Shown here: positions 1 through 6,885 of the stretch, one piece after another
Layout: the number at the start of each line of letters is the position of its first letter
Position numbering within the stretch: position 1 is the stretch's first letter
Assembly: GCA_025455445.1 (NCBI GenBank)
Contig: JALOMN010000030.1
Span: 1 to 10,751 of the forward strand
Direction of reading: 5' to 3'
DNA from: Cyclobacteriaceae bacterium
GTDB taxonomy: Bacteria; Bacteroidota; Bacteroidia; Cytophagales; Cyclobacteriaceae
Length of the DNA stretch: 10,751 nt
The notes under the pieces: generated by a model
Told to the model about the DNA's origin: nothing
What the model saw: only the letters and a program-made list of their open reading frames with translations
Databases searched by the model: none
Program-made: the position numbers and the translations under genes

Positions 1-428
1 TTATCGTTAAGTATTTTCAAAAAATCGTGTGCATTGTAGTCAATTTCCTGACGGATCTTTGAAAGCTTCTCTGCATCGGGCATATAAAAACCGCCCGCAA
101 TAAAACAGTTGCCCGGCTCAAGGTGAATGTAATAACCCGGCTCCTGATCCATCTTGCCATGCTCTGAAAAACCCGCTCCCATATTTATTTTATAAGGTCG
201 CTTGTCTTTACTGAATCGTACATCCCGGTAGATGCGAAATCCTTGCTTGCGTGGATTTAATCCCACCAGGCTCTCATCAAACTTCACCAGCTCGGCATGC
301 AATGCTTCAAGAAAATCTTCAAAATGCGTTTTGGCAGTTATGTATTTCGGCTTGTTCTTTTCAAACCACTCGCGGTTATTATTTTTCTTAATTGATTTGA
401 GAAAGGTGAAGATTATCTTGAAATCCAT
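1..428 (-). CDS. DUF2461 (TIGR02453-like) family protein, 3' end cut by window edge
   Basis: An open frame on the minus strand starts at ATG 428-426 and runs off the left edge after 142 codons, so the C-terminal third or so is missing (family members are about 220 residues). Visible features are the N-terminal pattern NNREWFEKNKPKY (about residues 17-29), the basic block FRIYRDVRFSKDKRPYK (64-80), and GYYIHLEPG followed by AGGFY (98-115). These are the conserved blocks I associate with DUF2461, a cytoplasmic family widespread in Bacteroidota with no firmly established biochemical role. There is no signal peptide or membrane segment. It lies downstream of murF on the same strand with a 164-bp gap, so co-transcription is possible but not shown. 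The family assignment is from remembered motifs; no function is proposed. Confidence 0.8.
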   Translation of the reverse strand, partial: MDFKIIFTFLKSIKKNNNREWFEKNKPKYITAKTHFEDFLEALHAELVKFDESLVGLNPRKQGFRIYRDVRFSKDKRPYKINMGAGFSEHGKMDQEPGYYIHLEPGNCFIAGGFYMPDAEKLSKIRQEIDYNAHDFLKILND

Positions 429-545
429 ATTTCTGAGTGTTTAAATTCAGTTGTCTAAATGAGAAGTTAACTATCCGAAATTTCCTACTGATGGTTTTGC
501 TGATTGAAATTTATAATGACCTTATTCAGGGTAAAACATTCAGCA

Positions 546-590
546 TAAAACAAATGTTTCGTGGCCGGTTGCATAAATTGAAACACTCAT
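546..590 (-). terminator. Possible weak terminator hairpin after murF
   Basis: Two bases after the murF stop, the minus-strand transcript can pair ATGAGTGTTTC (590-580) with GAAACATTTGT (560-550), an 11-bp stem with three G-U pairs and a 19-base loop. It is followed by a short U-rich stretch (TTTTATG). The core TGTTTC/GAAACA is perfect. The stem is AT-rich, the loop long and the U-tract short, so this may only be a weak or incidental terminator. Confidence 0.3.
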
Positions 591-592
591 TC

Positions 593-1876
593 TTATAAAA
601 ACTCCACTACGGTTTCAAGTCCAATACCCCGCGATGCTTTTACAAGAATAGTCGCACCCTGAACTGGATTTTCCTTCAGAGCCTTTGCAAGCTGATCTTT
701 TGTTTCAAAGTACTGCGCTTCATTAAAAATTTCTTTGGCTGATTTCATCAGCTTACCACACAAATACACTTGATAAAAGTTCTTGGCTTTTACTAATTCG
801 CCAATGCGCTGATGTTCTCTCACTGCCTCCTCTTCTAGCTCAAACATATCGCCAAGTATAGCAACCTTTTTCGAGGCCTTCATAGCCGCCAGGTTATTGA
901 TGGCTGCTTCCATCGAACTGGGGTTAGCATTATAGGCATCCAGAATAATCGTGTTCGTGCCCTTATTCACAATCTGAGAACGCATATTAGCAGGAATATA
1001 TTCGGCCACCGCACGATTTGCCGCGTGTGAATCCACCTCAAAGTATTTTCCGATGCAAAGCGCTGCTGCGATATTTTCAAAATTATAGGCACCCATCAAC
1101 TGAGTTTGAACTTCTTCACCATTTTCTGATTGATAATGAATGTACGGATCGGCATCAATCAGTTTCGCCTGAAAATAATCTCCTTCAGCAGGATAGAAAT
1201 AAGGGTTCTTAAACCGTTTGGCCATATTCGCCAGGATGTCATTCTGTGAATTAATAAACACCGTTCCATTATTTGTGATCAGATGCTGATACAATTCTGA
1301 TTTACCACGAATGATATTTTCAAATCCGCCAAATGTGCCAATATGTGCTTTACCAATATTGGTGATAAATCCGTGTGTAGGATTTGCAATGGAACATAAT
1401 AAAGCAATCTCACCTACATGATTGGCCCCCATTTCCACCACTGCCATCTCATAAGAATGATCGATTGATAAAATGGTAAGCGGCACACCGATATGATTAT
1501 TCAGATTGCCTTTGGTGGCATGCGTTTTATATTTCTTGCTTAACACAGCAAGCAACAACTCCTTGCTGGTAGTTTTTCCGTTTGAGCCTGTTAATCCAAC
1601 AATAGGAATAGTAAGTTTAGTGCGATGATAACGCGCCAAATCCTGCAAAGTAGTTAACACATCGGTCACCAGCAGACAACGATTATCTGAAGCATACCTT
1701 TCATCGTCTACCACACAACAGCGGGCACCTTTTTCCAGCGCTTGCTGTGCAAATTCATTAGCATTGAATTTATCACCGCGCAGTGCAAAAAAGATTGAAC
1801 CTTCCGCTATCTGGCGGGTGTCGGTAGAAATTTTACCTGATTCGATAAACAACTGATAGAGAGCTTCTATTTGCAT
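593..1876 (-). CDS. murF: UDP-N-acetylmuramoyl-tripeptide--D-alanyl-D-alanine ligase (MurF)
   Basis: MurF joins D-Ala-D-Ala to UDP-MurNAc-tripeptide using ATP, the last cytoplasmic step in making the peptidoglycan precursor. The 427-residue protein has the three-domain Mur ligase layout. The N-terminal substrate domain carries STDTR (17-21). The ATPase domain has the P-loop TGSNGKTT (96-103), GNLNNHIGVPLT (123-134), EMGANHVGEI (148-157) and NIGKAHIGTFGG (173-184). The linker motif is GAYNFENIAAA (262-272), and the C-terminal domain contains LDAYNANPSSM (312-322), LGDMFELEEEA and the late VKASRGIG block. Length is normal for the Bacteroidota form. The ATG at 1876-1874 gives the usual MxIEALYQLF start. 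The gene is not inside a dcw cluster here: it faces a divergent T9SS cargo gene and is followed by a DUF2461 gene. No intact residue appears to be missing. Confidence 0.97.
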   Translation of the reverse strand: MQIEALYQLFIESGKISTDTRQIAEGSIFFALRGDKFNANEFAQQALEKGARCCVVDDERYASDNRCLLVTDVLTTLQDLARYHRTKLTIPIVGLTGSNGKTTSKELLLAVLSKKYKTHATKGNLNNHIGVPLTILSIDHSYEMAVVEMGANHVGEIALLCSIANPTHGFITNIGKAHIGTFGGFENIIRGKSELYQHLITNNGTVFINSQNDILANMAKRFKNPYFYPAEGDYFQAKLIDADPYIHYQSENGEEVQTQLMGAYNFENIAAALCIGKYFEVDSHAANRAVAEYIPANMRSQIVNKGTNTIILDAYNANPSSMEAAINNLAAMKASKKVAILGDMFELEEEAVREHQRIGELVKAKNFYQVYLCGKLMKSAKEIFNEAQYFETKDQLAKALKENPVQGATILVKASRGIGLETVVEFL

Positions 1877-1898
1877 ATGGATTATCGTAAACCTAAAC

Positions 1899-1916
1899 TA
1901 TCTTGCCGCCAAGATA
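1899..1916. repeat. Perfect inverted repeat in the murF / T9SS-cargo divergent region
   Basis: TATCTTG (1899-1905) and CAAGATA (1910-1916) are perfect complements around a 4-base centre CCGC. The repeat sits in the 85-bp space between the divergent starts of murF (1876) and the FG-GAP protein (1962). Its left end touches a 7-of-8 match to the Bacteroidota -7 box read toward murF (TAGTTTAG, 1900-1893). No well-spaced -33 TTG was found, so the promoter itself is uncertain. A regulator site is possible; a chance repeat of this size is not excluded. Confidence 0.4.
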
Positions 1917-1961
1917 ACAGGTGACTGCCGGTCAACGTTATTATTATCGAATATTTAATTC

Positions 1962-4136
1962 ATGAGAATTGCCCTCTGCCTTTTATTATTGACTTTTTCA
2001 TTCCTTTCCCGGGCACAATTTACCTATGAAATCAACCAGGAAATTGAAGTAGAAGTGAATGGCAAAAGACTAATTATGCCCTGGAGTGGTGGACTAAATT
2101 CGGTTCAGATAAATACGATGGATTTGGATGGCGATAGTAAACCTGATCTGGTGTTATTCGATCGCACCGCCAACAAGGTGCTTACTTTTCTATCAAAAAA
2201 TAATCAGTATAGTTATGCACCAGAATATGAAGATCTATTTCCGGGCGAAGTAACCCAATGGATGCTGCTGCGTGATTTTAATTGCGATGGCAAGAAAGAT
2301 ATTTTCACCAGCGACCCTTTCGGAATAGCGGTATTTGTAAATAGTACCAAACCCGGTGAGGCACTTAAATGGCGACCTTTTAATTCAGGATTACCGCTGC
2401 TCACCAAAGGGTTTACCAGTAATGTGAATTTGAAAGTAAATGAGTCAGACATTCCGGTAATTGATGACATCGATAGCGATGGTGACCTGGATATTTTAAA
2501 TGTTCGTTTTGTGGGCATCGGCACCGTAGAATATCACAAGAATTTAAGCAGGGAACGAACAGGCGCCTGCGATTCATTACAGTTGGAGCGGGTCACTCAA
2601 ACTTTTGGCAATTTTGAAGAATGCAATTGTGGTGTCTTTGCCTTTGGCGAAACCTGTGCAGAATTTAATGGGGGCCGCACGCAGCATGCCGGTGGCAAAG
2701 CATTACTTACGCTTGATCTCAACAACGATGGCGACAAAGAATTACTCTACTCTGAAGAAAACTGTGCACAAGTTTATCTATTGGAGAACGAAGGCACTGC
2801 CGAGGAGGCATTGATGACCAATGCGGTGAGATTTCCGGCTGCCAAACCAATTAATTATTTGATTTTTCCGGCAACCTATCTGGAAGATGTAGATTTTGAT
2901 GGACTCGCTGATTTGGTTTCATCACCTAATATCTATGCGCGCAATTTTATGAATGTGGATTTTAAAAATTCAATGTGGCTTTATAAAAATACAGGCACAT
3001 CACAAATTCCACAATTCACTTTTGAAAAAACCGATTTTCTGCAGGATGAAATAATTGAGGTGGGTGATTATGCAGTGCCTTCATTTTCGGATGCAGATGG
3101 TGATGGTGACCTTGATTTTTTTATCAGTAATTATGCGAATCAGGATTTTGCAAGTGCCATAACCTTTTATGAAAACATGGGTACAACTGCCCAACCCAAA
3201 TACAAATTCATCACAGATAATTATCTGAATTTTTCAATCACCAATTTTTACAATGTCAAACTCCAGTTTGCAGACATGAACAGTGATGGCAAAATTGATT
3301 TTGTCTTCACGGGCACTAGTCCGCAAAATGGAATAACCGCATTATACTATGTGGCCAATAAAAGCGACAATGGTCATGATTTTTCTGGTCAAACACTGCA
3401 ATCAACAAATTTCACATTGGGGCAAAATGAAACCGTATTAATTGAAGATGTAAACCTTGATGGCCGAACTGATCTATTGGTGGGCAAATCCACCGGAGCA
3501 ATTGAATATTGGCGAAACCAAGGGCCTGCCGGTGAAACTAACTATGTGCTTGAGAATACTAGTTTCTTAGGTTTGGGCACAAGTATTGAAAGGCAAAACC
3601 CGGCACTGGCCGCTGGTGATTTAAATGCGGATGGAAAGGCAGATTTGATACTTGCAGACCAGAAAGGGTTTCTTTCGGTTTACCCGGATTACCGGACGCA
3701 GAGCACCAGCATAGAGCCGATAAAAAACCTTGTATATAATCCACTAAAAGCAGAATACACATCAAAAAACCTTGGCGGAAGAGGTTGGCCTGTAATCGTG
3801 AATATATTTAATACAGATAAGCCTTCCATTATTGTGGGCAATGCACTTGGAGGTATTCACATTTTAAAAAACGATGGTGGCAGAGAATTGCCCGAAGAAC
3901 CCGTCATAGATTTATTTCCAAACCCTGTAGCCGAAAATGGAAATTTTAAAATTAAAGCGGATCGCACTGTAAGTGTGCAATTCTTAACCTTATTGGGTCA
4001 GAAAATATCCGAACCAATATCCATACCTGCCAACCAGGAATATCCCATCACCATTTCAGGTATGCCTCCAGGAATTTATATCGCACGGTTTTCCTCCAAT
4101 GGTAAAATCGTAGGGAAAAAATTTATCGTGCAATAA
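1962..4136 (+). CDS. Secreted FG-GAP/VCBS-repeat protein with type IX secretion sorting domain
   Basis: This is a 724-residue extracellular or surface protein, probably exported by Sec and then by the type IX system. Residues 1-19 are a signal peptide (MRIALCLLLLTFSFLSRAQ). Nine calcium-binding-like DxDxDGxxD motifs start near residues 54, 105, 169, 252, 309, 377, 438, 496 and 553, with variants such as DIDSDGDLD and DADGDGDLD; this is the FG-GAP/VCBS pattern of beta-propeller blades. Cysteines at 203, 221, 223, 232 and 268 surround the fourth motif and could form disulfides outside the cell. The last 75 or so residues (IDLFPNPVAENG through GIYIARFSSNGKIVGKKFIVQ) match a T9SS type A sorting domain: FPNP start, GIY near the end, and a basic C-terminal strand. 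Binding target or enzymatic role cannot be read from the sequence; repeats of this kind usually mediate adhesion or ligand binding. A HAD phosphatase gene follows after 16 bp. Confidence 0.93.
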   Translation: MRIALCLLLLTFSFLSRAQFTYEINQEIEVEVNGKRLIMPWSGGLNSVQINTMDLDGDSKPDLVLFDRTANKVLTFLSKNNQYSYAPEYEDLFPGEVTQWMLLRDFNCDGKKDIFTSDPFGIAVFVNSTKPGEALKWRPFNSGLPLLTKGFTSNVNLKVNESDIPVIDDIDSDGDLDILNVRFVGIGTVEYHKNLSRERTGACDSLQLERVTQTFGNFEECNCGVFAFGETCAEFNGGRTQHAGGKALLTLDLNNDGDKELLYSEENCAQVYLLENEGTAEEALMTNAVRFPAAKPINYLIFPATYLEDVDFDGLADLVSSPNIYARNFMNVDFKNSMWLYKNTGTSQIPQFTFEKTDFLQDEIIEVGDYAVPSFSDADGDGDLDFFISNYANQDFASAITFYENMGTTAQPKYKFITDNYLNFSITNFYNVKLQFADMNSDGKIDFVFTGTSPQNGITALYYVANKSDNGHDFSGQTLQSTNFTLGQNETVLIEDVNLDGRTDLLVGKSTGAIEYWRNQGPAGETNYVLENTSFLGLGTSIERQNPALAAGDLNADGKADLILADQKGFLSVYPDYRTQSTSIEPIKNLVYNPLKAEYTSKNLGGRGWPVIVNIFNTDKPSIIVGNALGGIHILKNDGGRELPEEPVIDLFPNPVAENGNFKIKADRTVSVQFLTLLGQKISEPISIPANQEYPITISGMPPGIYIARFSSNGKIVGKKFIVQ

Positions 4137-4152
4137 CACTTACTTTACTCTT

Positions 4153-4818
4153 ATGAATTCTTTTGCGGTAATCTTTGATATGGATGGTGTCATCATCGAC
4201 AGTAACCCATTCCACAAAATTTCACTTCGTCAGTTTTGTGAAAAATATGGATATCATTTAAGTGATGAAGAACTGGTGAAAAGAATTTATGGCCGCACAA
4301 ACAAAGAATGGATTGTAAATCTATTCGGGCCACTTTCCACTGAAGAACTGGTGCGTTACGAAGAAGAAAAAGAAGGGCTGTTTCGTGAATTGTATAAAAA
4401 TGACATCAAAGCACTTCCGGGTCTTAAGTCATTTCTTGATCTACTAAAAGAAAACAATATCGCAACAGCCATTGGCACATCCGCCCCTCGCAGCAATGTG
4501 GATTATGTGCTTGCGCATACACAACTTGAAAAATATTTTTCAGTGATTTTAGATGAGTCGCACGTAAACCATGGTAAGCCTCACCCTGAGATTTACTTGA
4601 AGGTTGCCGATAGTTTGGGCTTTGAGCCTGCGCGCTGTATTGTATTTGAAGATTCTCTTTCGGGGGTAGAGTCTGCCAGACGGGCCGGAGCCAAAATTGT
4701 GGGCGTTACCACCACGCATTCCAAAGAAGAACTCAGCCATGCAGATATGGTAATTGATGATTTTACAAATATTACACCTCGCTCACTTTTTGACAACCTT
4801 TTTACCCCCACCAAATAG
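4153..4818 (+). CDS. HAD-superfamily phosphatase / beta-phosphoglucomutase-like hydrolase
   Basis: This 221-residue cytoplasmic protein belongs to HAD subfamily IA, which hydrolyses or transfers phosphate on small sugar phosphates and similar metabolites. Motif I is FDMDGVIIDS (8-17), with D9 as the expected nucleophile and D11 as acid/base. A four-helix-type cap follows (about 18-85). Motif II is the GTS segment with S110, motif III is K142 within GKPHP, and motif IV is FEDSLSGVESARRAGA (165-180) with acidic E166/D167. All catalytic residues are present and the length is normal. Relatives include beta-phosphoglucomutase and sugar-phosphate phosphatases such as YqaB; the sequence does not decide between mutase and phosphatase. 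The 16-bp gap after the T9SS cargo gene suggests co-transcription, though a functional link is not obvious. Confidence 0.92.
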   Translation: MNSFAVIFDMDGVIIDSNPFHKISLRQFCEKYGYHLSDEELVKRIYGRTNKEWIVNLFGPLSTEELVRYEEEKEGLFRELYKNDIKALPGLKSFLDLLKENNIATAIGTSAPRSNVDYVLAHTQLEKYFSVILDESHVNHGKPHPEIYLKVADSLGFEPARCIVFEDSLSGVESARRAGAKIVGVTTTHSKEELSHADMVIDDFTNITPRSLFDNLFTPTK

Positions 4819-4848
4819 GGTATCAATAGTCATCCGTACTAAAAACCT

Positions 4849-4911
4849 TGTCTAGGATAGGAATAGGCGCCCGGCAGAATCAGCCATTTCACTTTGAACC
4901 TATCATAGACA
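4849..4911. repeat. 13-bp inverted repeat with one mismatch, 37-base spacer
   Basis: TGTCTAGGATAGG (4849-4861) pairs with CCTATCATAGACA (4899-4911) at 12 of 13 positions. The 37-base spacer is GC-richer and contains GGC/GCC pairs that could form an inner helix (4873-4885). No U-run follows on the plus strand, so it does not look like an intrinsic terminator. It starts 30 bases after the HAD gene stop. Confidence 0.5.
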
Positions 4912-4976
4912 CGTGGCCGAAAAATCGTTCTGTATTTGGTAATTAACCGGGCTAAACCGATTAAAAGTGCTTTTGG

Positions 4977-5007
4977 AAGCTTTAAAATTTATACGAATTT
5001 TCAGCTT
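4977..5007. repeat. Imperfect inverted repeat / hairpin candidate
   Basis: AAGCT (4977-4981) pairs with AGCTT (5003-5007), and AAAATT (4984-4989) pairs with AATTTT (4996-5001) around the loop TATACG. A TT/C internal loop separates the two helices. The 11-bp total is largely A-T, so its stability is low. Confidence 0.4.
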
Positions 5008-5051
5008 GCAGATTATTACTTAAGATATTGAGACGCTTTAAAATGTTCAAG

Positions 5052-5082
5052 AATTGGCAAAAGAGACCTTTAGTTGCCAATT
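5052..5082. repeat. Perfect 9-bp inverted repeat with 13-base loop
   Basis: AATTGGCAA (5052-5060) and TTGCCAATT (5074-5082) are exact complements. The loop is 5061-5073. A T5 run begins six bases after the stem (5089-5093), too far for a textbook terminator but compatible with a weak one or with a structured RNA element. Confidence 0.5.
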
Positions 5083-5166
5083 GAGCAGTTTTTAATTAAT
5101 TCTCAGGCCTATATTTTCACTTTGTAGTGGGATATTAAAAATCATACAGGCTTTCTTTTAAGTAGG

Positions 5167-5199
5167 TTTGGATAATTGGGCAGGTTTTCCCGATATTTG
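5167..5199 (+). promoter_or_regulatory. Candidate Bacteroidota-type promoter for rpmB-rpmG-DUF4295
   Basis: TTTG at 5167-5170 is followed after 21 bases by GATATTTG (5192-5199), a 7-of-8 match to the Bacteroidota -7 box TAnnTTTG, with spacing near the usual range for the -33/-7 pair. Transcription would begin around 5206, giving a short leader of about 30 bases before rpmB. Inferred from consensus only. Confidence 0.45.
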
Positions 5200-5203
5200 C
5201 AAT

Positions 5204-5218
5204 CCCTTTTTAAAAGGG
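5204..5218. repeat. Palindrome at the predicted rpmB transcription start
   Basis: CCCTTTT (5204-5210) and AAAAGGG (5212-5218) are perfect complements around a single T. It lies just after the candidate -7 box, where the transcript would begin, 17 bases before the rpmB start. It could be an operator or a small 5' hairpin. Confidence 0.4.
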
Positions 5219-5235
5219 GCTAAATCAATATTTTT

Positions 5236-5475
5236 ATGGCGCGAGTTTGTCAAATTACAGGAAAAAGGCCACAGTCAGGTAACAATGTTTCACACGCTAA
5301 CAATAAGACAAGGCGTAGATTCTACCCTAACCTACAGACCAAGCGTTTCTTTATTCCTGAAGAAAATAAGTGGATTACCCTAAAGGTTTCTACAAAAGCG
5401 ATTAAAACCATCAATTTAAAGGGTATCACAGCCGTATTAAAGGAAGCCCGTGAAAAAGGCACCTTGGCTATCTAA
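5236..5475 (+). CDS. rpmB: Large-subunit ribosomal protein bL28
   Basis: This 79-residue basic protein starts [21 protein letters not shown], the hallmark L28 N-terminus (C-x-I/L-T-G-K-x-P-x-x-G-N-x-V-S-H). It continues with [15 protein letters not shown] (24-38) and ends in the family pattern for the C-terminal helix ([13 protein letters not shown]). Length fits the family. It is a structural component of the 50S subunit. The ATG at 5236 has no Shine-Dalgarno sequence but is preceded by an AT-rich stretch, as is usual in Bacteroidota. It is the first gene of a tight operon with rpmG (18-bp gap) and DUF4295. An earlier TTG-initiated frame over the same DNA is a shadow. Confidence 0.97.
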   Translation: MARVCQITGKRPQSGNNVSHANNKTRRRFYPNLQTKRFFIPEENKWITLKVSTKAIKTINLKGITAVLKEAREKGTLAI

Positions 5476-5493
5476 TTTTAAAACATCTGCTTT

Positions 5494-5676
5494 ATGGCAA
5501 AGAAAGGAAATAGAATACAGGTAATTTTAGAGTGCACCGAGCACAAAACCAGCGGCATGCCAGGCATGAGCCGTCATATTACCACCAAGAACCGGAAGAA
5601 TACTCCTGAGCGTATTGAGCTTAAGAAATACAATTCCATTCTGAAAAAATATACCGTACACAAAGAAATTAAGTAA
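5494..5676 (+). CDS. rpmG: Large-subunit ribosomal protein bL33
   Basis: This 60-residue protein starts [21 protein letters not shown], with [21 protein letters not shown] (27-47) and the typical ending YTVHKEIK. These are the standard bL33 blocks. It has only one cysteine (C14), so the four zinc-binding cysteines of the C+ form are absent: this is the zinc-independent type. It is part of the 50S subunit near the E site in known ribosomes. It sits 18 bp after rpmB and two bases before the DUF4295 start, which indicates one transcript. No Shine-Dalgarno sequence precedes the ATG. Confidence 0.97.
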   Translation: MAKKGNRIQVILECTEHKTSGMPGMSRHITTKNRKNTPERIELKKYNSILKKYTVHKEIK

Positions 5677-5678
5677 TC

Positions 5679-5834
5679 ATGGCAAAGAAAGTTGTTGCTT
5701 CGCTAAAGAAGACCGATGGAAAAAACTACGCAAAAGTGATTCGCGCAGTTAAATCTGAAAAAACAGGTGCTTATATCTTCAAAGAAGAGATTGTGCCAGC
5801 AGATTTAGTAAAGGAAACGCTTGCTAAGAAGTAA
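5679..5834 (+). CDS. DUF4295 small protein, probable Bacteroidota-specific ribosomal protein (bL38-like)
   Basis: This 51-residue, lysine-rich protein begins MAKKVVASLKKTDGKNYAKV and ends ADLVKETLAKK. The start ATG lies two bases after the rpmG stop, so the genes are translationally adjacent. Sequence and position match DUF4295, a small family that in Bacteroidota follows rpmG. From memory, the Flavobacterium johnsoniae ribosome structure reported a lineage-specific 50S protein named bL38 that corresponds to this family; I cannot verify that here. High lysine content and the MAKK start fit a ribosomal protein. It has no signal peptide, membrane segment or cysteine. A strong terminator follows 20 bases downstream, making it the last gene of the operon. 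Confidence 0.9.
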   Translation: MAKKVVASLKKTDGKNYAKVIRAVKSEKTGAYIFKEEIVPADLVKETLAKK

Positions 5835-5853
5835 TTCTGGCATTGACCCCGAT

Positions 5854-5890
5854 AAATAAAAAAGTCCCTTTTGAAGGGACTTTTTTATTT
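5854..5890. terminator. Strong intrinsic terminator of the rpmB-rpmG-DUF4295 operon
   Basis: AAATAAAAAAGTCCCTT (5854-5870) pairs perfectly with AAGGGACTTTTTTATTT (5874-5890) around the loop TTG: a 17-bp stem with a GC core and flanking A and T runs. The symmetry means it could terminate in both directions, but no minus-strand gene points into it from the right. It begins 20 bases after the DUF4295 stop. Confidence 0.9.
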
Positions 5891-5925
5891 TAGCACTATC
5901 GTTCACCAAACACACCCCAATAGCC

Positions 5926-6885
5926 ATGTCCTTTTTATCCGGCCTTTTTTCTAAAGAAAAGAAAGAAACCCTTGATCAGGGGCTTCAAAAATCTAAGGAA
6001 AGTTTCTTCGGAAAACTCACGAAAGCCATTGCCGGAAAATCTACGGTAGATGATGAAGTACTCGATAATCTGGAAGAAATTCTAATCTCTTCCGATGTAG
6101 GTATAGATACAACCCTCAAAATAATTGAACGCATTCAGCAGCGGGTGGCTCGCGATAAGTATCTGGGTACAGGTGAACTCGACAGAATTTTAAAAGAAGA
6201 AGTCGCCTCACTTTTATCTGAGAATAATTCAAAAGACGAACACGATTTTAGTATTCCTGTAAATGTGAAGCCATACGTGCTCATGGTGGTAGGGGTAAAC
6301 GGTGTTGGCAAAACCACTACCATTGGCAAACTGGCCGCTCAATTTAAAAAGACAGGTAAAAGTGTAGTATTGGGTGCAGCCGATACATTTCGCGCAGCTG
6401 CTGTAGACCAGATAAAATTATGGGGTGAACGTGTGGGTGTGCCGGTTATTGCAAAGGGCATGAACACTGACCCTTCTGCCGTTGCCTTTGATGCCATAAA
6501 ATATGGAGTAGAAAACGGTGCTGATGTGATTATTATCGACACCGCAGGAAGACTTCACACCAAAATAAACCTGATGGCCGAACTTTCTAAAATCAAGCGC
6601 GTGATGGAGAAAGTAGTGCCCGGTGCGCCTCATGATGTAATGTTAGTGCTTGACGGAAGCACTGGACAAAATGCGGTAATGCAAGCCCGCGAGTTTACCA
6701 AAGCCACAGAAGTAACGTGTCTCACTATTACAAAACTTGATGGCACCGCGCGCGGTGGCGTGGTAATAGGTATATCCGATGAATTTAAAATTCCTGTGCG
6801 CTACATTGGCGTAGGCGAAAAGGTAGATGACCTTCAGGTGTTTAATAAAGTAGAATTTGTGGACTCGCTATTTCAGAATCGTTGA
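5926..6885 (+). CDS. ftsY: Signal recognition particle receptor FtsY
   Basis: FtsY is the membrane-associated GTPase that docks SRP-bound ribosomes at SecYEG for co-translational insertion of membrane proteins. This 319-residue form has a very short N-terminal segment ([14 protein letters not shown]) instead of the long acidic A domain of the E. coli protein, followed by the helical N domain (about 20-100) and the GTPase G domain. GTPase motifs are intact: GVNGVGKTT (123-131), [10 protein letters not shown] (153-162), DTAGR (205-209), TKLDG (269-273) and the SRP-type closing motif GVGEKVDDL (296-304). The DTFRAAA insertion-box motif separates SRP GTPases from others, and the short length with GVGEKVDDL favours FtsY over Ffh, which would carry an M domain. 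The ATG lies only 35 bases beyond a strong terminator. Its 3' end overlaps by 18 bp a small convergent gene. Confidence 0.97.
   Translation: MSFLSGLFSKEKKETLDQGLQKSKESFFGKLTKAIAGKSTVDDEVLDNLEEILISSDVGIDTTLKIIERIQQRVARDKYLGTGELDRILKEEVASLLSENNSKDEHDFSIPVNVKPYVLMVVGVNGVGKTTTIGKLAAQFKKTGKSVVLGAADTFRAAAVDQIKLWGERVGVPVIAKGMNTDPSAVAFDAIKYGVENGADVIIIDTAGRLHTKINLMAELSKIKRVMEKVVPGAPHDVMLVLDGSTGQNAVMQAREFTKATEVTCLTITKLDGTARGGVVIGISDEFKIPVRYIGVGEKVDDLQVFNKVEFVDSLFQNR

Larger units (their letters stand above)
4819..5235. other. Gene-free leader region before rpmB, rich in inverted repeats
   Basis: No convincing coding frame occupies these 417 bases on either strand. At least three inverted repeats occur in a row (4849-4911, 4977-5007 and 5052-5082), plus a weaker hairpin near 5114-5133 with a TCACT/AGTGG core around TTGT. 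A promoter-like pair sits at 5167-5199. The density of pairing potential would suit a small RNA or a long 5' leader controlling the ribosomal protein operon, but I recognise no known RNA family. It could also hold the 3' processing or termination signals of the HAD gene. Confidence 0.5.

Noticed and set aside
232..444. Plus-strand 70-codon open frame
   Set aside because: It lies antisense to the DUF2461 gene, has no recognisable domain, and the opposite strand carries clear family motifs.
478..512. AAATTTC / GAAATTT inverted repeat upstream of the DUF2461 gene
   Set aside because: Seven A/T-rich base pairs across a 21-base loop in AT-rich DNA are expected by chance.
612..630. Sequence resembling a tRNA T-loop (GTTTCAAGTCC)
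   Set aside because: It lies inside murF, with no acceptor or anticodon stem around it.
5043..5084. 13-codon frame (MFKNWQKRPLVAN) spanning the 9-bp inverted repeat
   Set aside because: Too short to judge, no amino acid run typical of an attenuator leader, and more than 150 bases from rpmB.
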